64,000 bases of DNA from contig JAJFVH010000120.1 in the NCBI GenBank assembly GCA_021371875.1, forward strand, positions 16,880 through 80,879, in the 5' to 3' direction. Shown here one piece after another: positions 43,876 to 52,091 of this stretch. The stretch's first letter is position 1; every line of letters begins with the position of its first letter. This DNA is from Bacteroidales bacterium (GTDB lineage: Bacteria > Bacteroidota > Bacteroidia > Bacteroidales > Paludibacteraceae). The translations under genes were made by a program, and so were the position numbers. A model generated the notes under the pieces. The model ran no database searches. It had not been told where the DNA came from and saw only the letters and a list, made by a program, of their open reading frames with translations.

Positions 43876-43955
43876 GGTGGACTTTCAGATTTGACAGGTA
43901 TAAAGTATTGACAATCATATTGGATTTGAAGGAGTACAACTCCCTCCAGCTCCAC
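43876..43955 (+). ncRNA. tmRNA-like remnant (ends only), possible attachment site or small RNA
   Basis: The 3' part CTCCCTCCAGCTCCAC (43940-43955) matches the T-arm and acceptor end of Bacteroidota tmRNA as I recall it. The 5' part GATTTGACAGG (43888-43898), preceded by GGTGGAC, resembles the conserved tmRNA start region GATTCGACAG. GTGGA and TCCAC can pair as an acceptor stem. The tag-coding and pseudoknot parts are missing: only 80 nt separate the ends, against about 350-400 nt normally, and the T-arm stem carries mismatches. It is therefore a shrunken copy, an integration footprint in ssrA, or a derived small RNA. Confidence 0.5.
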
Positions 43956-43971
43956 AAAAACCATCAGACTT

Positions 43972-44011
43972 TAAACGTTTAGCAATAAACCTGCTAAACG
44001 TTTATTTTTTT
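43972..44011 (+). terminator. Strong terminator after the tmRNA-like remnant
   Basis: A perfect 13-bp inverted repeat TAAACGTTTAGCA (43972-43984) and TGCTAAACGTTTA (43992-44004) with a 7-nt loop, followed directly by a T run. It lies 17 bp after the tmRNA-like 3' end, as for a genuine RNA gene. Confidence 0.88.
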
Positions 44012-44082
44012 GAAAAAATTTAACAGCTCGATGACCTTGAGTTAAAAACAAGTAATCTGTGGGTATACAACTGATTTTTTCA

Positions 44083-44112
44083 TTTGTAAATCAATTAAAA
44101 AATCTATCTTTG
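44083..44112 (+). promoter_or_regulatory. Promoter of the first outer-membrane barrel gene
   Basis: TTTG (44083-44086), an 18-bp spacer and TATCTTTG (44105-44112) match the Bacteroidota -33/-7 pattern. The expected start of transcription near 44119 makes the ATG at 44120 leaderless and supports the downstream ATG at 44150. Confidence 0.6.
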
Positions 44113-44149
44113 TAACGAAATGAACGAAATCAAATATACATCCTATAAA

Positions 44150-44800
44150 ATGAGAAATTTCAGAAAAATCTGCTTGCTTTTTGCTGTAATTTTCGCTGTA
44201 ACAATCGTACATGCTCAAACTTATCGGCTTGAAGCAGGTTTCGTCAGTCCCAAACAATATGGTGACGGATTCAGCACAACCTACTTCAACGGAATCCGCT
44301 TAGGCGCAACTGCCGAATTCAACCTGAAACACAACTTCAGTTTACTGACCGGAGCCTTGTATTCCGTGGTATATTCCAACAAAGTTCAAAATTATTCCGC
44401 ATCCGACTCGGTAATATACAAAACATTCGGACATTTCCTGGATGTACCTTTGCGATTGACTTACACCTTACCAATCGCTAAAAATCTGAAAGTTTTTGCC
44501 TTTGCCGGTCCTAATTTGAATATCGGATTAGCACAACCACAAAAGATTCAGGCTGATTTAAGTGATGCATGGAGCGCTTACACCGGTATTCAGTCGGTTA
44601 ATTACGGCGATAATGACTTATATAAAAACGCATTAATCAGTCGTATCAACTTCCAAATGGGAGTCGGTGGCGGTGTGCAGTGGAAAAACTATCAGTTAAA
44701 AGGCGGTTACGATTTCGGTATCAACAGTATTAATAAAATTGACACAAGTAAAATACTGCACCAAAGTGGTTGGTATGTATCATTAGTTTATCAATTTTAA
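44150..44800 (+). CDS. Outer-membrane beta-barrel protein (OmpA/OMP_b-brl type)
   Basis: A 216-residue protein started at ATG 44150 (MRNFRKICLLFAVIFAVTIV), which gives a good signal peptide ending HAQ. The in-frame ATG at 44120 would put ten polar residues ahead of it. Alternating strands such as LRLTYTLPIAKNLKVFAFAG and QLKGGYDFGINSI, and the final aromatic WYVSLVYQF, indicate an eight- to ten-strand barrel. The gene has its own promoter and a paralogue follows after 99 bp. The specific role is not visible. Confidence 0.78.
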   Translation: MRNFRKICLLFAVIFAVTIVHAQTYRLEAGFVSPKQYGDGFSTTYFNGIRLGATAEFNLKHNFSLLTGALYSVVYSNKVQNYSASDSVIYKTFGHFLDVPLRLTYTLPIAKNLKVFAFAGPNLNIGLAQPQKIQADLSDAWSAYTGIQSVNYGDNDLYKNALISRINFQMGVGGGVQWKNYQLKGGYDFGINSINKIDTSKILHQSGWYVSLVYQF

Positions 44801-44899
44801 TTTTTTTAATCCTCCCATTTCTACTCTTTCTTCAAGTACGGCAAAGTTTTTGTATAGAGTTATTCGATATACATAAAATCATTAACTACAAAAAACGTT

Positions 44900-45517
44900 A
44901 TGAAAAGAATTATGAGACACGGATTATTAATCGCACTGGCGATTTTTTCAGTAAATGCTGCTGCTCAATCGTTCGGCATTCAGGCCGGATATATAAATTC
45001 AAAAGAATCGGGCGCCAATGAAATAAGCGGGTTCCAGGTTGGTCCAGCCGCCGAATTGTCGTTAAGCAACAACTTGTTAGCATTACAATACGGAGTGTTA
45101 TACAACTATTTAACGAAGAAGGAACCAGGTGTTGTAGGCACGAACACCTATACAGGACATTTTGTCGACGTCCCTTTACGCTTGAAATTGGGTTTTCCCA
45201 TTGACGAGAACATACAACTCTTTGCTTTCGGCGGGCCGAATTTCAATATCGGCTTAGCTCAACAAACAAAAAATGTTTCAAATGTTCTTGGTTCTGAGGT
45301 TACTACTACAATCGATAGGTATGCAATAGATGCCGACGATGATGCTGTAAATGACATTTCACGTTTTGACCTTCAGTTGGGTATTGGCGGTGGCGTGCAA
45401 TATCAAAATATTCAATTAAAAGTGGGGTACGATTGGGGATTACTCGATTTAGATCATAGAACTGATTATTTACTGAAGCGGAATCAATTGACGGCATCAG
45501 TTCTTTGCCAGTTCTAA
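44900..45517 (+). CDS. Outer-membrane beta-barrel protein, paralogue of the preceding gene
   Basis: A 205-residue protein with signal peptide MKRIMRHGLLIALAIFSVNAAAQ-like (residues 1-22). It shares with its neighbour the stretches GHFVDVPLRLKLGFPI, FAFGGPNFNIGLAQ and QLGIGGGVQYQNIQLKVGYD, and ends in the terminal aromatic pattern VLCQF. Both appear to come from a local duplication followed by divergence of the loops. A terminator follows at 45539. The function is unknown beyond the outer-membrane location. Confidence 0.78.
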   Translation: MKRIMRHGLLIALAIFSVNAAAQSFGIQAGYINSKESGANEISGFQVGPAAELSLSNNLLALQYGVLYNYLTKKEPGVVGTNTYTGHFVDVPLRLKLGFPIDENIQLFAFGGPNFNIGLAQQTKNVSNVLGSEVTTTIDRYAIDADDDAVNDISRFDLQLGIGGGVQYQNIQLKVGYDWGLLDLDHRTDYLLKRNQLTASVLCQF

Positions 45518-45538
45518 AATAACTCCTTCTGGGATTAA

Positions 45539-45574
45539 AAAGCTATACACATTCCTTTGTGTTTAGCTTTTTTT
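45539..45574 (+). terminator. Terminator after the barrel paralogues
   Basis: AAAGCTATACAC (45539-45550) and GTGTTTAGCTTT (45559-45570) pair with one mismatch around an 8-nt loop, followed by T residues to 45574. Confidence 0.75.
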
Positions 45575-45748
45575 GTGAATATTATAAGTCATATATCTTT
45601 TCATCATATTATTATGCTTATTTTTGCAGGTAAAACAAATTGCGATTATAAAAATAATCCAAAAGTGCTTTAATTATTAATGCCGGTGCCGATAAATTAC
45701 AAGTTTTTGCAATCGGTATAATTTGCTTAAAATGTCGATTGTATAAAA

Positions 45749-47056
45749 ATGGAGCTTTATTCACTTTTTCAACAACATCCGGTTATCTGCACCGACAGCC
45801 GCAACTGCCCCGAAGGCTCCCTGTTTTTCGCGTTGAAAGGCGACAATTTCAATGCCAATGTTTTTGCAAAAACGGCATTGGAAAACGGTTGTGCCTATGC
45901 TGTGGTTGACGAGGCTGAATACGCTGTTGATGAAAGATATATACTTGTTGGGGATGTTTTGGCAACTTTGCAACAACTTGCCCGGCATCATCGCCGGCAA
46001 TTGGGCGCTAAAATTCTCGGAATTACAGGCACCAACGGGAAAACCACCACCAAAGAGTTGATTGCAACCGTTTTGAAAGAAAAATACAACGTGCTTTACA
46101 CACAGGGCAACCTGAACAATCATATCGGCGTTCCGCTCACTTTGTTGCAACTGAAGCCCTGGCATCAAATCGCGGTTATCGAAATGGGAGCGAACCACCC
46201 TGGCGAAATTAAAACTTTGGCTGAGATTGCTTGTCCCGATTACGGCATCATTACCAATGTGGGTAAAGCGCATCTCGAAGGTTTCGGGTCGTTCGAAGGC
46301 GTGAAACGCACCAAAGCTGAATTGTACGATTATATTTTTAAACATGGCAAAGCTATTTTCATTAATAAAGACAACGAACATTTGGTGAATATGGCGGCAA
46401 AAGCCGGTTTCGACGAGGTAAGCCGCATTCGTGAATATAGTCTCGACCCCGAAAATGATGTTTGTTACATATATGGCCGTGTAACTTCATGTTCACCGTT
46501 TCTGAATATGAAATGCACTATCGACTGCTTTAATGATTTCGATGTACGTACAAAACTGATTGGCGCTTATAATGCCGAGAATGTTTTGGCGGCTGTGGCC
46601 ATCGGTGAATTTTTCGGAGTGGATATAAAAAAAATAAAACAAGGACTCGAAAAATACGTTCCGCAAAACAACCGTTCGCAATTAACGGTAACCGCTAAAA
46701 ACAAGCTGGTGGTGGATGCTTATAACGCCAACCCGACAAGTATGAAAGCGGCTATCGCCAATTTCGGGCAGATGGATGTCGAACACAAAGTGTTGATTTT
46801 GGGCGACATGTTCGAGTTAGGCGAGCAAAGTGATTTAGAACATCAAACTGTGGTTGAACTTTTAAAACAATATGACTTCGAAAAAGTGATATTAGTGGGG
46901 CCACGATTCAAAAATACTGAAAATTCATTTTTATCCTACGACAATGCGGAATTGCTATTAACTGATTTAACAGGCAAAAATGAAATAAAAAATTGTTATG
47001 TCCTTATCAAAGGCTCGCGTGGCATAAAACTTGAAAAAGTTTTAGACGCATTATGA
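45749..47056 (+). CDS. murF: UDP-N-acetylmuramoyl-tripeptide--D-alanyl-D-alanine ligase
   Basis: A 435-residue cytoplasmic Mur ligase that adds D-Ala-D-Ala to the peptidoglycan precursor. The ATP loop GITGTNGKTTTKELI lies at about residue 91. Family motifs are EMGANHPGEI, NVGKAHLEGFGS, DAYNANPTSM and ILGDMFELG. The length fits MurF. Unusually it is not in the mra/dcw cell-wall cluster but next to a coiled-coil membrane protein, an arrangement often seen in Bacteroidota. From this gene on, base composition is clearly richer in G+C than the polysaccharide locus. Confidence 0.95.
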   Translation: MELYSLFQQHPVICTDSRNCPEGSLFFALKGDNFNANVFAKTALENGCAYAVVDEAEYAVDERYILVGDVLATLQQLARHHRRQLGAKILGITGTNGKTTTKELIATVLKEKYNVLYTQGNLNNHIGVPLTLLQLKPWHQIAVIEMGANHPGEIKTLAEIACPDYGIITNVGKAHLEGFGSFEGVKRTKAELYDYIFKHGKAIFINKDNEHLVNMAAKAGFDEVSRIREYSLDPENDVCYIYGRVTSCSPFLNMKCTIDCFNDFDVRTKLIGAYNAENVLAAVAIGEFFGVDIKKIKQGLEKYVPQNNRSQLTVTAKNKLVVDAYNANPTSMKAAIANFGQMDVEHKVLILGDMFELGEQSDLEHQTVVELLKQYDFEKVILVGPRFKNTENSFLSYDNAELLLTDLTGKNEIKNCYVLIKGSRGIKLEKVLDAL

Positions 47057-47104
47057 AAAATAAATTCTGACGACAATATTTTTTTGAAAAAATATCTCTT
47101 GGTT

Positions 47105-47995
47105 ATGAAAAAAAACAATGTAATTATTCTTTCTGTACTTTCTGCCATTATTATCGCGCTTATTGTAGCTGTTATTTATTTCATAAATAAAGCCAATGAA
47201 AAGGAAGCCGAGATTGCTGAAGTGGCCGAAATGATGAATTTTGAAAAAGAGCAGGTTGAACGTGAATTTCAGGATTTAACCACCGAGTTCGATGGCTATT
47301 CCGTAAATATAAAAAACGATTCTCTTTTCAAGTTACTCAACGATCAGAAAGTGAAGGTGCAACAACTATTGGAAGAACTTCGAATAACAAAAGCAACTAA
47401 TGCCCGCCGTATTGCTGAACTGAGAAAAGAACTGGCAACCGTTCGCAGCGTAATGATTCATTATGTAAATCAGATCGACTCGTTGAACGCCGAAAATAAG
47501 GTGTTGAAAACCGAAAACGTTGAAGTACGACGCAAATACAACGAAGCATCGCAAACCGTTGAGCAACTCTCGAAGGAAAAAGAAAATTTAAATGAAGTGG
47601 TAACGCGGGCTTCAAAACTCGACATTTCGAGTTTCAGTATGCAAACCCTGAATAGCCGCAACCGAAAAACAACCTGGTTTTCAAAAGTTGCCAATCTGCA
47701 ATTCAACTATACCATTTCGAAAAACATAACTGCACAGGCAGGGCAAAAAACCATTTATTTACGCATAACCCGTCCCGACGATGAGGTAATGACTAAAAGT
47801 GAAGCCAATGTTTTTCAATTTGAAGATAAACAGATCGCTTATTCTGCGAAAAAAGACTTTGAATACACCGGTGAGGCTATCACGGATGTACTTTACTGGA
47901 ATGTGGAGGAAATCCTGCAAAAAGGCACCTATCGTGCCGACTTTTTTGTGGACGGAAGCCGGATTGGCAGTTTTACTTTTGAAATTAAGAAATAA
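47105..47995 (+). CDS. Membrane-anchored coiled-coil protein of unknown function
   Basis: A 296-residue protein started at ATG 47105; an in-frame TTG at 47084 is unlikely. One transmembrane helix (VIILSVLSAIIIALIVAVIY) near the N-terminus is followed by a long coiled coil (about residues 35-180, rich in Glu, Lys and Leu heptads). A beta-rich C-terminal domain holds YLRITRPDDEVMT and GTYRADFFVDGSRIGSFTFE. Such proteins are widespread hypotheticals in Bacteroidota. Forty-eight bp separate it from murF, so co-expression is likely; a role in the cell envelope would fit but is not shown. Confidence 0.75.
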   Translation: MKKNNVIILSVLSAIIIALIVAVIYFINKANEKEAEIAEVAEMMNFEKEQVEREFQDLTTEFDGYSVNIKNDSLFKLLNDQKVKVQQLLEELRITKATNARRIAELRKELATVRSVMIHYVNQIDSLNAENKVLKTENVEVRRKYNEASQTVEQLSKEKENLNEVVTRASKLDISSFSMQTLNSRNRKTTWFSKVANLQFNYTISKNITAQAGQKTIYLRITRPDDEVMTKSEANVFQFEDKQIAYSAKKDFEYTGEAITDVLYWNVEEILQKGTYRADFFVDGSRIGSFTFEIKK

Positions 47996-48142
47996 CTCAC
48001 CCCTAAGCTCTCTCTTCATGGAGAGGGGGAACCAGGTTGGTTTTGTCTCTTATACTGATGGACATCCGATTATTTTGGATTTTAGATATAGTTAAAAACA
48101 CGAGTAATATTTCTTGTTCCCTCTTTAGGAGATGAAGTGTCA

Positions 48143-49519
48143 ATGTCAAACAGTCATAACTTTAAAATCGCTGCTGAAAAAATCGCTTCCGACGAACGTC
48201 ATCGGAAAACGATTCAGTTCAATATCTCGCGTTACGATGCGGCGGTGAGTAAAGGAATGGCGCGTTACAAAAATGTGGAACTTGCCAAGCAGGAGGCGGC
48301 AGCGATCAAACGTGATGTGTTGCAAAACTGGGACAGCTATCTGGTTGAATTCGAAGAAAAAATCTCATCCCGTGGCGTTGAAGTACTTTGGGCAAACGAT
48401 GCCGAAGAAGCCACAGCCTGTATAAAACGGATTTTGACCGAGAACGAAGCCCTGTTGTTGGTAAAAAGCAAATCGATGACCACCGAAGAAATTGAGCTGA
48501 ATCATACAGCCGAAAGTATCGGTTGCGAATCGGTGGAAACAGATTTGGGCGAATTTATTGTACAGGTGGCTGGTGAGCGACCTTACCATATTGTAACGCC
48601 GGCCATGCACAAATCCAAAGGCGACATTGCAAAGCTTTTCAACGAAAAGTTCAACACGCCTATCGGCAGCACCCCCGAAGAAATGACCGAATATGTACGT
48701 CAGAGGTTGCGGAAAAAATATACTTCGGCAGAGGTTGGAGTTACAGGTGCTAATTTTCTGATTGCCAACATAGGCGGCATTTCGGTGACCGAAAACGAAG
48801 GTAACGGCTTAATGACAACGGCTTTCCCGAAAGTGCATATTGTGTTGGCAGGTATTGAGAAAATTATTCCGGAAATGAATCAGCTGGGATTATTTTATCC
48901 CTTGCTTGCAGCGCACGGAACCGGCCAGCAAATAACGGCTTATAACACTATTTTTACAGGTCCGCGGAAAGACAATGAGGTGGATGGACCTGAAAAAATG
49001 ATAGTTATTTTACTCGATAACGGACGAACCAATGTGTACGCCGATGACGAAGCTTACGAATCGCTGGCGTGCATTCGTTGTGGAGCTTGCTTGAATGGAT
49101 GCCCTGTGTATAAAACCATTGGCGGATACACTTACGATACAACTTACAGTGGCCCGATAGGTTCGGTATTGACGCCTTACTTACGTGGATTCAAAGATTT
49201 TTCGCATTTGAGTTTTGCTTCAACACTTTGCGGAAAATGCGTGGAAGTTTGTCCGGTAAAAATACCGCTGACCGATATCCTGTTAGCAAACCGAAGGAAG
49301 GCGGTGGAACAAAATTTACGACCAAGAGCGGAAAAAATACTGATGCAGGGATTCAAACTAATGGGTTCGAAAAGATCGGGATTCGATTTCATTTCGGGTA
49401 AAATGAAAAACTTCGGAACAAAACCTCTTAATCATTCGGGTTGGGGACCGGAGCGTACAATGCCGGATTTTGCCAATAAATCATTTTCGCAACAATATAG
49501 AAACAAAAAATCAAAATAA
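48143..49519 (+). CDS. lutB: LutB-like lactate utilization iron-sulfur protein
   Basis: A 458-residue protein with an LUD domain in the N-terminal 300 residues and a ferredoxin-like part with two 4Fe-4S motifs: CIRCGACLNGCPVYKTIGG and CGKCVEVCPVKIPLTDILL. The ATG at 48143 is preferred over an in-frame GTG at 48137, with a TAGGAG sequence just upstream of both. LutB works with LutA and LutC to oxidise lactate through an electron carrier. Here neither partner is next to it: an FKBP gene follows and a coiled-coil protein precedes. Confidence 0.9.
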   Translation: MSNSHNFKIAAEKIASDERHRKTIQFNISRYDAAVSKGMARYKNVELAKQEAAAIKRDVLQNWDSYLVEFEEKISSRGVEVLWANDAEEATACIKRILTENEALLLVKSKSMTTEEIELNHTAESIGCESVETDLGEFIVQVAGERPYHIVTPAMHKSKGDIAKLFNEKFNTPIGSTPEEMTEYVRQRLRKKYTSAEVGVTGANFLIANIGGISVTENEGNGLMTTAFPKVHIVLAGIEKIIPEMNQLGLFYPLLAAHGTGQQITAYNTIFTGPRKDNEVDGPEKMIVILLDNGRTNVYADDEAYESLACIRCGACLNGCPVYKTIGGYTYDTTYSGPIGSVLTPYLRGFKDFSHLSFASTLCGKCVEVCPVKIPLTDILLANRRKAVEQNLRPRAEKILMQGFKLMGSKRSGFDFISGKMKNFGTKPLNHSGWGPERTMPDFANKSFSQQYRNKKSK

Positions 49520-49544
49520 AATACTTTCTCATAACATAAATAAA

Positions 49545-50006
49545 ATGAAACGAATAACTTTTTTACCTTTTCTTTTGTTATTAATCACACTGGCGCTTGG
49601 TTCGTGCGAAGAAGATAACTATGCCGACTGGAAAATTCTAAACGATGAATGGCTCGAAACGCATAAAACCGATCCCGGATTTGTTCAGACCGAGAGCGGC
49701 TTGTGCTACAAAGTAATTCATCAGGGGGAAATGGGCAAACCCAACTTACAGGATAGCTACATAACAGCCAACTACAAAGGGAAGTTAATCAATGGAACTA
49801 TTTTTGAAAGCGGACAATATGAATCCTATTTGTACAATGCAATTGCTGGTTGGCAGGAAGCCATTGTAAAAATGAATGTGGGTGGTAAATATGTATTATA
49901 CATACCTGCCACTTTGGGTTACGGCGAAGATGGTTCAGGGGATATACCACCTCATTCAACGCTGATTTTTGAAATTGAACTGCTGGATTCAAGAAATCAA
50001 CTCTAA
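49545..50006 (+). CDS. FKBP-type peptidyl-prolyl isomerase lipoprotein
   Basis: A 153-residue lipoprotein started at ATG 49545 (MKRITFLPFLLLLITLALGSC), with a lipobox Cys at residue 21; the frame upstream overlaps lutB and is not used. The FKBP fold is shown by YITANYKGKLINGTIFESG, GWQEAIVKMNVGGKYVLYIP and IPPHSTLIFEIELL. It should catalyse proline isomerisation in the periplasm, anchored to a membrane. It lies 25 bp after lutB and 19 bp before the TPM gene. Confidence 0.88.
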   Translation: MKRITFLPFLLLLITLALGSCEEDNYADWKILNDEWLETHKTDPGFVQTESGLCYKVIHQGEMGKPNLQDSYITANYKGKLINGTIFESGQYESYLYNAIAGWQEAIVKMNVGGKYVLYIPATLGYGEDGSGDIPPHSTLIFEIELLDSRNQL

Positions 50007-50025
50007 AAACACAACAATTAAAGAC

Positions 50026-51357
50026 ATGAAAAAATTGCTGTTTCTTCTTTTTATTTCGGTATCTTCTTTCCTTTACGGGGCAGAATATACAGTTGAAACC
50101 ATTCCCAATCCGAAGACACAGGATGTGAACGCTTATGTGAGCAATCCCGATGGTATTCTGAAACAGGAAACAGTTTCGCGCATAAACGTTTTGCTCGATT
50201 CGTTAGACGCGCAAAATGGTTCTGAAGTAGCAGTTGTAGCCGTCAACTCGATTGGTTACGAAGAAATTAAACCCTTTGCCACAGCGCTTTTTAAAACATG
50301 GGGCATTGGTAATTCACAAAATAACAATGGCTTGTTGGTGCTTTTTGTACTCGATCAACGAAAAGTGACTTTCGAAACCGGCTACGGGCTCGAAGGAGTT
50401 TTGCCCGATGCCATTTGTAAACGAATTCAAACGCAAACCATGATTCCCGAATTCAAAAACGGGAATTATGATGCAGGGATGATAGCGGGAGTGGAAAGAA
50501 TAGTGAGCACGGTAAAAAATGAACCTTTCGAAACAAAAGCAAAAGTTCCCATCGCATGGAACGAGATTTTACCTCTTGCGGCAGGGGTTTATTTGATCCT
50601 TATCATTCTTTCACTGGTTTGGGTGAGCAACATTGTTCGAAAAATCCGGAAAGATGCCAGGTTTCCCAATAATCTTGCCCGTTACAAAGCTATAAAAAGC
50701 GAAAAAACGGGAGCTGTTGTTCTGATTTCGGTATTGATTCCCGTCATAGCTTTTGTTGTCATTTTATTATTAAAATTATCGCTTTATTTATTGGTTCTGC
50801 TGGTGATAGTGCCTTTCACTACCATTCCTGCCAATATTTACGGGAAGATCATGATGCGAAAAATCCGCCGCGAACCGATCCAATGTAACGAATGTGATGG
50901 TAAAATGCACATATTAAGCGAGAAACAGGAGGACGCGCATCTCAAACTGGCTCAACAATTTGAAGAACAATTACATGCCATTGATTACGACGTGTTTGTT
51001 TGCGACAATTGCAAAAACGAAGCTATATTTACGCTCGATAAACCGAGTGCATACTCCGAATGCCCTAAATGCGGGACAAAAGCATTTATACTGAAAGATA
51101 AACGAACAGTTGTGGCGCCAACCTATATCAGCGCCGGAACCGAACGAACGACTTATCATTGCAAATTCTGCGGATACGAAGAACATCACAACGACAATAT
51201 CCCGAGACTTCAACGTAACAGCGGCGCATTTGTAGGCGGAGCTATTGCCGGAAGTATGTTCAGCGGACGAGGCGGATTTGGAGGCGGAGGCGGATTCAGC
51301 GGTGGAAGTTTTGGCGGAGGAATGTCAGGCGGTGGCGGTTCTACAAGCGGATGGTAA
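50026..51357 (+). CDS. TPM-domain (YgcG/TLP18.3) membrane protein
   Basis: A 443-residue protein started at ATG 50026 (MKKLLFLLFISVSSFLYG), giving a proper signal peptide; the frame is open further upstream but overlaps the FKBP gene. A TPM domain (YVSNPDGILKQETVSRINVL to FETGYGLEGVLPDAICKRIQ, here two separate motifs) faces the periplasm. A hydrophobic pair (about residues 185-270), then zinc-ribbon-like Cys pairs (CNECDGK, CDNCKN, CPKCGTK, CKFCGYEE), and a Gly/Ser-rich tail follow. It is next to LemA, the common TPM-LemA pair. Confidence 0.86.
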   Translation: MKKLLFLLFISVSSFLYGAEYTVETIPNPKTQDVNAYVSNPDGILKQETVSRINVLLDSLDAQNGSEVAVVAVNSIGYEEIKPFATALFKTWGIGNSQNNNGLLVLFVLDQRKVTFETGYGLEGVLPDAICKRIQTQTMIPEFKNGNYDAGMIAGVERIVSTVKNEPFETKAKVPIAWNEILPLAAGVYLILIILSLVWVSNIVRKIRKDARFPNNLARYKAIKSEKTGAVVLISVLIPVIAFVVILLLKLSLYLLVLLVIVPFTTIPANIYGKIMMRKIRREPIQCNECDGKMHILSEKQEDAHLKLAQQFEEQLHAIDYDVFVCDNCKNEAIFTLDKPSAYSECPKCGTKAFILKDKRTVVAPTYISAGTERTTYHCKFCGYEEHHNDNIPRLQRNSGAFVGGAIAGSMFSGRGGFGGGGGFSGGSFGGGMSGGGGSTSGW

Positions 51358-51425
51358 TTACATTTACCATTTTATCACTTACAATTTAAAACAAGATAAA
51401 TCAAACAATAAAAAACAAGACATTT

Positions 51426-52016
51426 ATGAAAAAAAATTCAATTGCTCTTCTTTCAATAGGAGCCATATTATTGATTGCAATTTTTTGGGGAATTTCAAAA
51501 TATAATGGTTTGGTAACTAAAGACGAAACTGTCAGCGGACAGTGGGCAAACGTTGAAAACCAATATCAGCGCCGCGCCGATTTAATCCCGAACTTGGTAG
51601 CAACTGTCAAAGGTTATGCTGCCCACGAAAGTGAAACGCTCGAAGGAGTTGTAGCCGCACGTGCCAAAGCTACTCAAATCACCGTTGATCCTGAAAACCT
51701 GACTCCCGAAAACCTTCAGAAATATCAGGCTGCTCAAGGCGAATTAAGCGCCGCATTGGGCAAACTGTTGATGATTACCGAAAACTATCCCGACCTGAAA
51801 GCCAATCAGAATTTTCTGGAACTTCAGGCTCAATTAGAAGGAACTGAAAACAGAATTTCGACCGAACGTGGCAGATTCAATGATTTGTCAAAGGAATTTA
51901 ATGCTGCCATCCGCAAATTCCCTACAAGCATCATTGCTTCAATCGGCGGTTTTGAGAAAAAAGCCTATTTCGAAGCGGAAGAAGGAAGCAAAGAAGCTCC
52001 TAAAGTACAATTTTAA
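51426..52016 (+). CDS. lemA: LemA family membrane protein
   Basis: A 196-residue protein with an N-terminal helix (LLSIGAILLIAIFWGISKYN). The family core is WANVENQYQRRADLIPNLVA, RFNDLSKEFNAAIRKFPTSI and ASIGGFEKKAYFEAEEG (separate motifs). Its role is not settled; LemA commonly pairs with TPM proteins as here, 68 bp downstream. Length is normal. Confidence 0.92.
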   Translation: MKKNSIALLSIGAILLIAIFWGISKYNGLVTKDETVSGQWANVENQYQRRADLIPNLVATVKGYAAHESETLEGVVAARAKATQITVDPENLTPENLQKYQAAQGELSAALGKLLMITENYPDLKANQNFLELQAQLEGTENRISTERGRFNDLSKEFNAAIRKFPTSIIASIGGFEKKAYFEAEEGSKEAPKVQF

Positions 52017-52091
52017 AAGAGTTTGAAAGTTTGATGTTTGAGAGTTAACCTTTCAAACATCAAACGACAAACTTTCAAATCTCAAAAAAAA

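Noticed and set aside
43830-44011. Complete tmRNA gene
   Set aside because: Only about 80 nt between the end segments, no tag-coding frame or pseudoknots, T-arm mismatches.
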